A stretch of DNA of 22,600 bases from Pseudomonadota bacterium (GCA_023428645.1 JAEYXD010000074.1:1-22600); one strand, 5' to 3'. Positions 1 through 11,917 are shown, counted from the first letter of the stretch. Translations and numbers: made by a program. Notes: a model not told the origin generated them from the letters alone.

Positions 1-3620
<3,620 letters not shown>

Positions 3621-3664
3621 CTCTGACTCCGAAGGAAATGCGCTGAGTGCCGGGAAATGCGACT

Positions 3665-4588
3665 TCAGGATGCGACCGCCGCTCTCGCCGCGACCGGCCG
3701 CACGCCGAGCGCGTGACAGATCGCGAACGTGAGCTCCGAACGGTTGAGCGTATAGAAATGGAAGTGCTCGACGCCGTGGCGCTGCAGCCGCTGTACCTGT
3801 TCGATCGCGACGGACGCCGCGATCAGCCGGCGGGTATCCGGATCGTCATCCAGCCCGTCGAAGCGATGCTCGAGCCAGGCCGGCACGCTCGCGCCGCAGC
3901 GCTGGGCCATCCGCAGCATTTGCGGGAAGCGCGTGATCGGCAGGATGCCCGGAACGATCGCGGCCTGGATGCCCGCGCTCGCGCACTGATCCCGAAACCG
4001 CAGGAACACGTCGGGATCGAAAAAGAACTGCGTGATCGCGCGCGTCGCACCTGCGTCGATCTTCGCCTTCAAATAGTCCAGCTCGAATTGCGCGCTCGGC
4101 GCTTCGGGATGGATTTCCGGATACGCGGCGACGGAGATCTCGAAATCCGCGACGGACTTGAGCCCCTTCACGAGATCGAGCGCGTACGCGAAGCCGTTCG
4201 GATGCGGCGTGTACTGCGTCTGGCCCTGCGGCGGATCCCCGCGCAGCGCGACGATGTGTCGAATGCCATGCGCCCAGTAGCCGCGTGCGATGTCGAGGAT
4301 CTCCTCGCGCGGGGCGTCGATGCACGTCAGATGCGGCGCGGCCGTCAGCGGCGTCGTCGATTGAATCTTCGTGACGATGTTGTGCGTACGCGAGCGCGTC
4401 GAGCCGTCGGCGCCATAGGTCACGGAGACGAACGTCGGCTGCAGCGGCACGAAACGCTCGACCGATTGCCACAGCGTGCGCTCCATCTGCTCGTCCTTCG
4501 GCGGAAAGAACTCGAAAGACACTTGCGGGCGCTGATGCAGGCCGGCAGCCGTTTGATTGATGCGATCCTGGAGCGATTCGACGGACAT
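3665..4588 (-). CDS. metF: Methylenetetrahydrofolate reductase MetF
   Basis: This flavoprotein reduces 5,10-methylene-THF to 5-methyl-THF, the methyl donor used by MetH encoded just downstream. Family landmarks seen: FEFFPPK at residues 25-31, including the conserved catalytic-region Glu26; a VALRGDPP segment; the QFFFD folate-site segment; and FYTLNR near the C-terminus. At 307 aa the length is typical of bacterial MetF. I chose the ATG at 4588 because AAGGA sits 8-9 nt upstream. An in-frame ATG at 4603 would add five residues (MKDRL) but has no visible ribosome-binding site. That upstream ATG lies only 3 nt after the sahR stop, so translational coupling is likely. The place between sahR and metH fits control by SAM-cycle status. 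Confidence 0.95.
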   Translation of the reverse strand: MSVESLQDRINQTAAGLHQRPQVSFEFFPPKDEQMERTLWQSVERFVPLQPTFVSVTYGADGSTRSRTHNIVTKIQSTTPLTAAPHLTCIDAPREEILDIARGYWAHGIRHIVALRGDPPQGQTQYTPHPNGFAYALDLVKGLKSVADFEISVAAYPEIHPEAPSAQFELDYLKAKIDAGATRAITQFFFDPDVFLRFRDQCASAGIQAAIVPGILPITRFPQMLRMAQRCGASVPAWLEHRFDGLDDDPDTRRLIAASVAIEQVQRLQRHGVEHFHFYTLNRSELTFAICHALGVRPVAARAAVAS

Positions 4589-4606
4589 GAGTCGGTCCTT
4601 CATTGA

Positions 4607-5521
4607 CTAGGCGGCTGCGATGGCCGCATGCAGACGACGCCCGATCGCGATCAAGAGGTGACCGTGCTCGGTGTCGAGGGGATGAACGCGGACGAATTCC
4701 AAACCGGCGCTTGCGAACCACTGGCGCAAGGTCGTGATCGGATTGCCTCGGCACGCTTGTTCGAGCGCTTCGAAGTCGTCGACGAGAAGCAGGCGCCCGC
4801 CCGGGTTGAGCGTGCGCGCGATTTCCGCGAGCGCGGCGATCGGGTGCTCCGCGGCCGCGAGCACGCGGCCGACCGTCGCGACATCGAAGCTCGGGCCCGC
4901 GAACGGCAAGTCGTACATGTCGCCGCGGCGCAGCTCGCAATGGCGCAGGCCGGCGCCGTAAATGTTCGTGCGTGCGAGGCGCAAGGCGTCGCTCGAAATA
5001 TCGACGCCGACGGCGCGCGCCGCGCGCCCGGCCAACAGCTCGAGCATGTGGCCGGCGCCGGTGCCGACATCCAGCAACGCACCGATCTGCCCGGCACCGA
5101 GTTCATCGATCAATGCCTTCTGGATGTGCTCCGACAGGCGAGCGTCAGCCGTGCTGGCGGCGGTCGCGCGCCGCGCCCGCTCGCCGAGCACGCGCTCCAT
5201 GCGCTGACGATCGCGCACGAAAGTTTCGTCTTCCGGATCGATGAAGCCGAGCAACTGCTCCGCGGCGAGGCGCCCCGCGCCGGTCGCCGGGACGCGGTAG
5301 TACACCCAGTACTGCTCGCGCAGACGATCGATGAGCGCCGCGTCGGCCAGCAACTTCAGGTGCCGTGAGACGCGCGGCTGGCTCTGCGACAGGACGTCGC
5401 AGATCTCACCGACCGTCAGCTCCGCGCGCGAGAGCAGCGCCAGGATGCGCAGGCGGGTCGGCTCGGCGGCGGCGCGAAGCTGCGCCAGTCCGTCCATGAA
5501 GGGCTGCGGAATTAAGGACAT
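4607..5521 (-). CDS. sahR: SahR-like ArsR regulator fused to a SAM/SAH-binding methyltransferase domain
   Basis: The 304-residue protein has two parts. Residues about 10-78 form an ArsR winged helix (EPTRLRILALL, then SQSQPRVSRHLKLL as the recognition region). Residues about 130-250 form a class I methyltransferase fold with the glycine-rich motif LLDVGTGAG at 149-157. This architecture next to metF and metH matches SahR, described in Proteobacteria as a repressor whose methyltransferase-like domain senses S-adenosylhomocysteine and releases SAM-cycle genes. It is first in the unit and so probably autoregulated. The frame could extend to an ATG at 5740, but that extension is low-complexity, crosses a GC-rich hairpin and overlaps the hslO end, so I start at MSLIPQPF (5521). 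The next ATG is at 5497. No strong Shine-Dalgarno supports either. Whether the domain still methylates anything cannot be told from sequence. Confidence 0.82.
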   Translation of the reverse strand: MSLIPQPFMDGLAQLRAAAEPTRLRILALLSRAELTVGEICDVLSQSQPRVSRHLKLLADAALIDRLREQYWVYYRVPATGAGRLAAEQLLGFIDPEDETFVRDRQRMERVLGERARRATAASTADARLSEHIQKALIDELGAGQIGALLDVGTGAGHMLELLAGRAARAVGVDISSDALRLARTNIYGAGLRHCELRRGDMYDLPFAGPSFDVATVGRVLAAAEHPIAALAEIARTLNPGGRLLLVDDFEALEQACRGNPITTLRQWFASAGLEFVRVHPLDTEHGHLLIAIGRRLHAAIAAA

Positions 5522-5538
5522 AAAGAAAAGTTGATATG
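5519..5538 (-). promoter_or_regulatory. Candidate operator overlapping the sahR start
   Basis: A 20-bp AT-rich island in otherwise GC-rich DNA reads CATATCAACTTTTCTTTATG on the minus strand. It has matching ends (CATA...TATG) around an imperfect centre, and its last three bases are the sahR start codon. SahR is reported to bind 20-bp pseudopalindromes upstream of its target genes. I cannot confirm that this one matches the published motif, and the symmetry is weak. Confidence 0.25.
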
Positions 5539-5587
5539 ACGCGCGGACGATAGCCGAGCGCCCCCAGGCGGAGCAAGCAAAGATTTT

Positions 5588-5611
5588 GCGGCCGCGCACG
5601 GGCGCGGCCGC
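5588..5611 (-). terminator. Perfect GC-rich hairpin between hslO and sahR
   Basis: Ten-base arms GCGGCCGCGC and GCGCGGCCGC match perfectly around a 4-nt loop. The hairpin lies about 90 nt past the hslO stop and about 65 nt before the sahR start, so it could end hslO transcripts and insulate the met unit. On the minus strand it is followed by AAAATCTTT, not a clean T run, so intrinsic termination is uncertain. Confidence 0.4.
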
Positions 5612-5699
5612 CCGCTTCTTGACAGCCGGCGCCTGAATACCCCGAAGAATCAGTCGCTTATGGAATCCCCACCGAGAGACCGCGGTGACCAGGGCGGCG

Positions 5700-6626
5700 C
5701 TAATGCGTCGCGCCGCTCCGCCCCGCGTGCGAGCCGGCACTCAGCATGTGCTCCACATCCACCGCATCGAACTGGTACGCGCGATTACAGAAATCGCACC
5801 GCACCTCGACATTCCCGCGCTCGGCGAGAATCGAGCGGATCTCGTCCGCCCCCAACGAGCGCAGCATGCCGATCACCCGCTCCCGGGAGCACCGGCAGCG
5901 GAAGAACACCGGGGTCGATTCGAACATGCGCACGTCGTCTTCCGCGAAGACGCGCTGGAGGATCTGCTTATCGGTGAGAGTGCGCAGTTCGCCCGGTCGC
6001 AACGTATCCGCCATCAGCTGGGCGCGCCGCCATGCGTCATCGATGTCCTCGGCGTTCGGAATGACGTGCGGGACCCCGCCCTGCTTCGCACGACCGGCCA
6101 CCGTGTCGTCCGAGAGCCGCTGCAGCAGCATGCCGGAGACGCCGGTTTCGTCCGCCTGCAGCCACAATCGCGTCGGCAGCTGCTCCGAATTCGCGAAATA
6201 GCCTTGCAGGCATTCGGCGAGCGAGTCGCTTTCGAGCGGCACGATGCCCTGATAGCGCTGGGACAGGTCATCGTTTTCCAGCGTGACCGTGAGATTGCCG
6301 GCACCGGACAGCGCGAGAAGGCCGCCCGACTCGATGTTGTCGCGGTAGCGCGCGACCGCGCGCACGCCGAGATCATTCGAGCACTGCGCGAGCATCAGGT
6401 GCATGGGCCCTTGGCCGCGCAGCTGCAGGCTCAGCGTGCCGTCGAACTTCAACGTGGCCGCGAGCAGCACCGAGGCGGCGGCCGCCTCCCCGAGCGCGTT
6501 GCGGATATTGACGGGGTAATCGCGATGCTCGAGCAGCGCGCGCCAGGCAGCATCCAAGTGCACGATATGACCGCGAATCGGGTAGTGCTCGAACAGGAAT
6601 CGATGAAGACAATCGCGGTCGTGCAT
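5700..6626 (-). CDS. hslO: Redox-regulated chaperone Hsp33
   Basis: Hsp33 is a cytoplasmic holdase switched on by oxidative unfolding: a zinc-binding cysteine switch forms disulfides and exposes client-binding surface. The 308-residue protein starts at MHDRDCLHRF. An in-frame upstream extension to 6707 is Arg/Pro-rich and unlike the family. The zinc centre is complete: CRC at 244-246 and CDFC at 277-280, giving the CxC-X30-CxxC spacing of E. coli Hsp33. The conserved GQGPMHLMLAQC segment at about 71-82 belongs to the core domain. The C-terminal tail (SAGSHAGRSGATH) is a little longer than in E. coli. The gene is divergent from the SulP transporter with an 89-bp gap. I could not identify a convincing heat-shock promoter in that gap. 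Confidence 0.95.
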   Translation of the reverse strand: MHDRDCLHRFLFEHYPIRGHIVHLDAAWRALLEHRDYPVNIRNALGEAAAASVLLAATLKFDGTLSLQLRGQGPMHLMLAQCSNDLGVRAVARYRDNIESGGLLALSGAGNLTVTLENDDLSQRYQGIVPLESDSLAECLQGYFANSEQLPTRLWLQADETGVSGMLLQRLSDDTVAGRAKQGGVPHVIPNAEDIDDAWRRAQLMADTLRPGELRTLTDKQILQRVFAEDDVRMFESTPVFFRCRCSRERVIGMLRSLGADEIRSILAERGNVEVRCDFCNRAYQFDAVDVEHMLSAGSHAGRSGATH

Positions 6627-6702
6627 GGGCTTCGAAGGTCCGTGGTGCCGGGGGCGAGAGAATACGCGGGAACGCGGGTGAATGCGGCTCGCGTCCGCGA
6701 CG

Positions 6703-6708
6703 TACAAT
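6703..6708 (+). promoter_or_regulatory. Candidate -10 element (TACAAT) for the SulP gene
   Basis: TACAAT differs from the sigma-70 -10 consensus at one base and ends 7 nt before the ATG at 6716. If used, transcription would begin at or next to the start codon, giving a leaderless mRNA. I see no good -35 hexamer at 16-18 nt upstream, so support is partial. Confidence 0.3.
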
Positions 6709-6715
6709 CGGGTGT

Positions 6716-8419
6716 ATGACTACAGCGTCGTCCCGAGGCCCCAGCAGCTTCTGGCAGTCCTTCACGCCGAAGCTCGTCACCACGCTGCGCGAGGGCTACG
6801 CGCTCGACGATTTTCGCCATGATCTGATCGCCGGGCTGACCGTCGCGATCGTCGCGCTGCCGCTGTCTCTCGCCTTGGCGATCGCCTCCGGTACGACGCC
6901 GGACAAGGGGCTCACGACCGCAATAGTCGCGGGCCTGCTGATTTCCGCGTTCGGCGGCAGCCGCGTGCAGATCGGCGGGCCGACCGGCGCGTTCGTCGTC
7001 GTCGTGTTCAACGTGATCGCGCAGCACGGCTATGACGGCTTGCTCCTGGCGACCGCCCTGGCCGGTTTGATGCTGATCGCAGCCGGCTTCGCGCGGCTCG
7101 GCACGTGGGTCAAATACATACCGCAGCCCGTCGTCACCGGCTTCACGGCCGGTATCGCCGTCGTCATCTTCACGAGCCAGATCAAAGATCTCCTGGGCCT
7201 GACGATGGCTACGGTCCCCGTGGACTTCTTCGCGAAATGGGCGGCGTACGCGCGGGCACTGCCGACCGCGAGCGGGCTGTCCGCGGCCATCGCCGCCGGC
7301 GCCCTCGTCATCATCATCGTGTTGCGCAAGTACGCCCCGAAGCAGCCCGGGCTTCTGCTTGCAGTGCTCGCGAGCTCCGTCGTCGTCTGGCTGTTCGCGC
7401 TCGATGTGCCGACGATCGGTAGCCGCTTCGGCGATCTGCCGCGCGCGTTGCCGACGCCTCACCTGCCAGACGTCAGCTGGACCGCGGTGAAGGCCGTGCT
7501 GCCGAGCGCGTTCACGATCGCGTTCCTCGCCGGGGTCGAATCACTGCTCTCCGCCGTCATCGCGGACGGCATGACCGGCCGCCGCCATCGCTCGAATGCG
7601 GAGCTCGTCGCGCAAGGAATCGCGAACTTCGCATCGACCTTGTTCGGCGGCATGCCGGCCACGGGCGCCATTGCACGCACCGCGACGAACATCCGCGCCG
7701 GGGCCCGCTCACCGATCGCGGGCATGCTGCACGCGGTCTTCATCCTCGTTTTCATGCTGGCGCTCGGCCCGCTGATCGCGCTGATCCCGCTTGCGAGCCT
7801 GGCGGCGGTGCTCGTCATCGTCGCGTGGAACATGGGCGAGATCGATCATTTCCTGCACCTGATGCGCGCGCCGATGGGCGATCGCGCGATCCTGCTGCTC
7901 ACGTTCGCGCTCACCGTGCTCGTCGATCTCACGGTCGCGATCGGGGTCGGCGTCGTGCTCGCGGCGCTCATGTTCATGCATCGCATGGCGGAGGTGAGCG
8001 CGATCCGCAATCACGTGCCGCTCGACGCCGATGAGGACACCGGGGACGACTCGCCCTCCGATACGGCCGAACAGCGGCTGCACCTGCCGCGGGGCGTGGA
8101 GGTATACGAGCTGCGCGGCCCGCTGTTCTTCGGCGTTGCCGAGCACTTGCTCGATCTATTGCAGCGCACCGGCCCGACGCCGCGGGTGTACGTTTTGAAT
8201 CTCGGCGATGTGCCGCTCGTCGATGCCACCGGCGCCAGCACGCTGCGGGATTTCATCGATCGCTGCAAACGGCACGGCATCCGGGTTCATATCGCCGGGC
8301 TCGGCGCATCGGTCGCGGCCACCTTGCGCGACATGCATGCTCTGCCGCGCGAGAACGCGACGCTGTTCGACACGCTCGAGGAGGCGATTGCGCAGGCGGC
8401 GAGCGAGGCGCAAAGGTAA
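6716..8419 (+). CDS. SulP/SLC26-family anion transporter with STAS domain
   Basis: This inner-membrane anion carrier has 567 residues. An N-terminal transport region (about 30-425) carries many hydrophobic helices and SulP signatures: the QIGGPTGAFV segment at about 85-94, YIPQPVVTGFTAGIA at about 134-148, and the RSNAELVAQGIAN and GGMPATGAIARTATNI segments at about 292-326. An acidic linker (DADEDTGDDSPSD) joins it to a C-terminal STAS domain at about 460-560, which holds the conserved VDATGAST loop. The substrate cannot be read from sequence; family members carry sulfate, bicarbonate or C4-dicarboxylates. No carbonic anhydrase or cysteine gene lies beside it. It stands alone, divergent from hslO and convergent with gatB. 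There is no obvious Shine-Dalgarno, only GGGTG close to the ATG. Confidence 0.9.
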   Translation: MTTASSRGPSSFWQSFTPKLVTTLREGYALDDFRHDLIAGLTVAIVALPLSLALAIASGTTPDKGLTTAIVAGLLISAFGGSRVQIGGPTGAFVVVVFNVIAQHGYDGLLLATALAGLMLIAAGFARLGTWVKYIPQPVVTGFTAGIAVVIFTSQIKDLLGLTMATVPVDFFAKWAAYARALPTASGLSAAIAAGALVIIIVLRKYAPKQPGLLLAVLASSVVVWLFALDVPTIGSRFGDLPRALPTPHLPDVSWTAVKAVLPSAFTIAFLAGVESLLSAVIADGMTGRRHRSNAELVAQGIANFASTLFGGMPATGAIARTATNIRAGARSPIAGMLHAVFILVFMLALGPLIALIPLASLAAVLVIVAWNMGEIDHFLHLMRAPMGDRAILLLTFALTVLVDLTVAIGVGVVLAALMFMHRMAEVSAIRNHVPLDADEDTGDDSPSDTAEQRLHLPRGVEVYELRGPLFFGVAEHLLDLLQRTGPTPRVYVLNLGDVPLVDATGASTLRDFIDRCKRHGIRVHIAGLGASVAATLRDMHALPRENATLFDTLEEAIAQAASEAQR

Positions 8420-8512
8420 GGGTCAGCCCACGGGCTCACTTTCAACCGAGTGCAGCGACGATAGTGCGGCACGCAGATAGATGAGGGACGGAAGCGCTGT
8501 TACCCGCTCGTA

Positions 8513-8565
8513 CTTCAGCCTCCCCCTCGGGCAAGAAGAGAGACCCCTCTCCCGTTGGGGAGAGG
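8513..8565. repeat. Intergenic hairpin repeat, copy 1
   Basis: This lies in the 164-bp gap between the converging SulP and gatB stops. It begins with CTTCAGCCTCCCCCTC (8513-8528) and contains a perfect 8-bp stem, CCTCTCCC and GGGAGAGG, around a 4-nt loop at 8546-8565. A related copy is at 22357-22401. CCCTCTCCC-type intergenic repeats are widespread in some gammaproteobacterial genomes. Its position suits a bidirectional terminator, though neither side shows a strong T tract. The rest of the gap holds nothing I recognise. Confidence 0.6.
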
Positions 8566-8583
8566 AGATCTTCCGAACGGAGG

Positions 8584-10020
8584 TTAGCCGGCCAGCTTCT
8601 TTTTCAGCAGCTCGTTCACCTGCGCGGGATTCGCCTTGCCGCCCGTGACTTTCATCACCTGTCCGACGAAGAACCCGAACAGCTTGTCCTTGCCCGAACG
8701 ATAGTCCGCGAGCTGCTTCGGATTCGCGACCATCACCTCGTCGATCACTTTTTCGATCGCACCGGTGTCGGTGATCTGCTTCAGTCCTTTCGCCTCGATG
8801 ATCGCATCCGCGTCCTTGCCTTCCGCCCACATCTGCTCGAAGACCTCCTTCGCGATCTTGCCGGAGATCGTCTCGTCGATGATGCGCGACAACAATCCCG
8901 CGAGACGCGCGGCGTCGATGCGCGATTGCGTGACATCGACACCATCCTTGTTCAACGCCGCCGATAAATCACCCATCACCCAGTTCGCGGCGAGCTTCTC
9001 GTGGCCGGCGAGGCCCGCGATGACGGCCTCGTAGTAATCGCCCATCTCGCGGCTCGCCGTCAGCACGCCCGCGTCGTATGCCGGCAGACCGAACTGCTCG
9101 ATGTACCGCGCCGCCTTCTGATCGGGCAGCTCCGGCAGCGTCACCCGCACGGACTCGATGAACTGCGCATCGAGCGCGACCGGCAACAAATCCGGGTCCG
9201 GGAAGTAGCGGTAGTCGTTCGCCTCTTCCTTCGAGCGCAGCGCGCGCGTTTCGCCCTTGTCCGGGTCGTACAGGCGCGTCTCCTGCCGGATCTTGCCGCC
9301 GCCCTCGATGATCTCGATCTGGCGCGCGACCTCGTAATTGATGGCCTTTTCGATGAACCGGAACGAGTTCAGATTCTTGATCTCGCAGCGCGTGCCGAAC
9401 TCCTTCTGGCCGACCGGCCGCACGGACACGTTCGCATCGCAGCGGAACGAGCCTTCCTGCATGTTGCCGTCGCAGATCTCGAGATAGCGCACGAGCGTGT
9501 GCACCTTCTTCATGTACGCGACCGCTTCTTTCGCGGAGCGCATGTCCGGCTCGGACACGATCTCGAGCAGCGGCGTGCCCGCGCGATTCAAATCGATGCC
9601 CGACGCGCCGTGGAAATCCTCGTGCAGCGACTTGCCCGCATCTTCTTCCAGATGCGCGCGCGTGATGCCGATCACCTTGCGGGCGCCGTCGTCGAGCAGG
9701 ATCTCGAGCTGACCCTTCTCGACGATCGGCTTCTCGTACTGGCTGATCTGATAACCCTTCGGCAGATCGGGATAGAAGTAGTTCTTGCGTGCGAACACCG
9801 AGCGCAGCGCGATCGTCGCGCCGCACGCGAGGCCGAACTTCACGGCCATGCGCACCGCGTCGCGATTCAAGACGGGCAGCACGCCGGGATAGCCCAGGTC
9901 GACGAGATTCGCCTGCGCGTTCGGCGCCGCGCCGAATGCCGTGGACGCGCTCGAGAAGATCTTGCTCTTCGTCGCGAGCTGCGCGTGGATTTCAAGGCCG
10001 ATGACGGTTTCCCAGGACAT
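8584..10020 (-). CDS. gatB: Glu-tRNA(Gln)/Asp-tRNA(Asn) amidotransferase subunit B
   Basis: GatB is the tRNA-binding and kinase subunit. It phosphorylates the glutamate or aspartate on a mischarged tRNA so that ammonia delivered from GatA can amidate it. At 478 aa the length is standard. Family segments seen: WETVIGLEIHAQL at the start, GYPGVLPVLN, the ARKNYFYPDLPKGYQISQY stretch, LNRAGTPLLEIVSEPDM and RCDANVSVRP. The YqeY-like helical tail ends in GKANPAQVNELLKKKL. I start at MSWETV (10020); the frame continues to 10059, but that extension is not family-like. It is the last gene of gatC-gatA-gatB, 72 bp after gatA. Its presence implies that at least one of Gln-tRNA or Asn-tRNA is made by the indirect route here. 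Confidence 0.97.
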   Translation of the reverse strand: MSWETVIGLEIHAQLATKSKIFSSASTAFGAAPNAQANLVDLGYPGVLPVLNRDAVRMAVKFGLACGATIALRSVFARKNYFYPDLPKGYQISQYEKPIVEKGQLEILLDDGARKVIGITRAHLEEDAGKSLHEDFHGASGIDLNRAGTPLLEIVSEPDMRSAKEAVAYMKKVHTLVRYLEICDGNMQEGSFRCDANVSVRPVGQKEFGTRCEIKNLNSFRFIEKAINYEVARQIEIIEGGGKIRQETRLYDPDKGETRALRSKEEANDYRYFPDPDLLPVALDAQFIESVRVTLPELPDQKAARYIEQFGLPAYDAGVLTASREMGDYYEAVIAGLAGHEKLAANWVMGDLSAALNKDGVDVTQSRIDAARLAGLLSRIIDETISGKIAKEVFEQMWAEGKDADAIIEAKGLKQITDTGAIEKVIDEVMVANPKQLADYRSGKDKLFGFFVGQVMKVTGGKANPAQVNELLKKKLAG

Positions 10021-10092
10021 ATGCAAACTCTGTCTAACAACCAGCGGCCAGCTGCGCACAGCCAGCCAGAAGTGATTCCTCGAAGCGGGCGC

Positions 10093-11556
10093 TTACGCGT
10101 ACGCCTGCGGGATCTGCTTGTGCCACTCGGTCTCGCGCTGATAGCCATGCGCGACATTGAGCAGCTTCGCCTCCGCGAAATGCGGACCGATGATTTGCAA
10201 GCCGACGGGCAAGCCGCCGAGGAAGCCGCAGGGAATCGACATCGCCGGCAGGCCCGCCAGATTCGCGCCGATCGTGTAGATGTCGTTCAGGTACATCGTG
10301 ATCGGGTCGTCGACCTTCGCGCCGATGTCGAACGCGGGCGTCGGCGAGGTCGGGCCCATCAGCACATCGACATCCTTGAACGCGCGCGCGAAATCGTCGG
10401 TGATCAAGCGGCGCACCTTCTGGGCACGCAAGTAATAGGCGTCGTAGTAGCCGGCGGAGAGGACATACGTGCCGGTCATGATGCGGCGCTTCACCTCGGC
10501 GCCGAAGCCTTCGCCGCGCGAGCGCTTGTACAAATCCAGCAAGTCGACCGGGTTCTCGCAGCGATGCCCGAAGCGCACGCCATCGAAGCGCGACAGGTTC
10601 GACGAGCATTCCGCCGGCGCGACGACGTAGTACGTCGGCACGGACAGCGGCAGGTTCGGCAGGCTCACCTCGACGAGCTGTGCCCCCAGGCGCTCGTAGA
10701 CCCGCAACGCGTCGCGCACGAGCTGACCGTTCGCCGCATCCAGGCCCGTCTCGAAGAACTCCTTGAGCAGGCCGATCTTCAAGCCGGCGAGCGGCTGATC
10801 GAGTTCCGCGACGTAGTCCGGCACCGGCACATCCACACTGGTCGAATCCTTGGGATCGAATCCCGCCATCGAGCGCAGCAGCATCGCGGAGTCCTTCGCC
10901 GTCAGGGTCAGCGTGCCGGCCTGATCGAGGCTCGATGCGAAGGCGATCATGCCGTAGCGAGAGACGCGTCCATACGTCGGCTTGAGGCCGGTCAGGCCCG
11001 TCAACGCGGCTGGCTGACGGATGGAGCCGCCGGTATCGGTGCCCGTCGCCGCTGGCGCGAGCCGTGCCGCGACCGCGGCCGACGAGCCGCCCGATGAGCC
11101 GCCCGGTACTTTTTGCAGATCCCACGGATTCTTGACCGGCCCGTACCAGCTCGTCTCGTTCGACGAGCCCATCGCGAACTCATCCATGTTCGCCTTGCCG
11201 AGCATGATGACGCCGGCTTGCGACAGCCGCTCGACGACGGTCGCGTCGTACGGCGCGACGAAGTTCGACAACATCCGCGAGCCGCAAGTGGTCAAAACAC
11301 CGTCGGTACAAAAGATGTCCTTGTGGGCGATCGGCAGACCGGCGAGCTCACCCGCCTCCCCCGACGCGAGCAACGTATCCGCTTTCGCGGCAGCGCCGAG
11401 CGCTTGCTCCGAGGTCACGGTCACGAAGGCATTCAACGCGGGATTCAGGCGCTCGATTCGCGCCAGGAAGTGTCGTGCGAGCTCGACGCTCGAGAACTGG
11501 CGCGAACGCAGTCCTTCCGCGAGTTCGGCCAATGTCAGGTGATGCAGTTCGGTCAT
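10093..11556 (-). CDS. gatA: Glu-tRNA(Gln)/Asp-tRNA(Asn) amidotransferase subunit A
   Basis: GatA is the glutaminase subunit; it frees ammonia from glutamine and channels it to GatB. The protein is 487 aa and belongs to the amidase-signature family. The catalytic Ser-cisSer-Lys triad is intact: Lys79 in AHKDIF, Ser154 in PGGSSGGSSA, and Ser178 in GTDTGGSIRQ. These are the same residue numbers I recall for Staphylococcus aureus GatA. The start at 11556 (MTELHHLTLAEL) matches the usual N-terminus. It is the middle gene of the operon, 70 bp after gatC. That spacer (11557-11626) shows no feature I recognise. Confidence 0.97.
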   Translation of the reverse strand: MTELHHLTLAELAEGLRSRQFSSVELARHFLARIERLNPALNAFVTVTSEQALGAAAKADTLLASGEAGELAGLPIAHKDIFCTDGVLTTCGSRMLSNFVAPYDATVVERLSQAGVIMLGKANMDEFAMGSSNETSWYGPVKNPWDLQKVPGGSSGGSSAAVAARLAPAATGTDTGGSIRQPAALTGLTGLKPTYGRVSRYGMIAFASSLDQAGTLTLTAKDSAMLLRSMAGFDPKDSTSVDVPVPDYVAELDQPLAGLKIGLLKEFFETGLDAANGQLVRDALRVYERLGAQLVEVSLPNLPLSVPTYYVVAPAECSSNLSRFDGVRFGHRCENPVDLLDLYKRSRGEGFGAEVKRRIMTGTYVLSAGYYDAYYLRAQKVRRLITDDFARAFKDVDVLMGPTSPTPAFDIGAKVDDPITMYLNDIYTIGANLAGLPAMSIPCGFLGGLPVGLQIIGPHFAEAKLLNVAHGYQRETEWHKQIPQAYA

Positions 11557-11626
11557 TGGTGTGGGCTGTCAGTTGAGCGTGGCAATGGGCGTAAGTGCGC
11601 GGCAGGCGGCGCGGATCGTCGACGCG

Positions 11627-11917
11627 CTACTCGATGACCTTCGGCACCAGGTACAGACCGGCTTCCACACGAGGCGCGTTGCGCTGGTATTTCTCGTGCC
11701 GATCGGCGTCCACGACTTCGTCGGGACGCAGCCGTTGCACCTGGTCCGCGAGGGGATGCGCCATCGGCTCCACGGCATCCACTGCCGCGGCATTGAGCTG
11801 CTCGACGAAGCTCAGGATTTTCGACAGGCTGTCGACGTAGACAGGCAGCTCGGCTTCGGTGATCGACAAGCGCGCGAGGTGCGCGATGCCTTCGACATCT
11901 TTGCGGGTCAAACTCAT
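11627..11917 (-). CDS. gatC: Glu-tRNA(Gln)/Asp-tRNA(Asn) amidotransferase subunit C
   Basis: GatC is a small scaffold that wraps around GatA and stabilises its contact with GatB. The 96-residue protein is normal length. It shows the family N-terminus with LTRKDVEGIAHLARLSITE, the helix around LSKILSFVEQLN, the mid region VEPMAHPLADQVQRLRPDEV, and the C-terminal strand GLYLVPKVIE. An AGGGAA ribosome-binding site lies about 10 nt before the ATG at 11917. It is first in the gatCAB operon and divergent from mreB, with a 148-bp shared upstream region (11918-12065). Confidence 0.95.
   Translation of the reverse strand: MSLTRKDVEGIAHLARLSITEAELPVYVDSLSKILSFVEQLNAAAVDAVEPMAHPLADQVQRLRPDEVVDADRHEKYQRNAPRVEAGLYLVPKVIE

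Noticed and set aside
5619..5624. TTGACA on the plus strand, an exact -35 hexamer
   Set aside because: No -10 at suitable distance, and no plus-strand gene begins within the next 1 kb.
5522..5740. N-terminal extension of SahR to an ATG at 5740
   Set aside because: It would run through the 5588-5611 hairpin and into the hslO 3' end; the added residues are unlike ArsR proteins.
9001..11097. A 698-codon open frame on the plus strand opposite gatB and gatA
   Set aside because: It is antisense to two intact, recognisable genes, is Arg/Ala/His/Asp-rich, and matches nothing I know. Long mirror frames are expected at this GC content.
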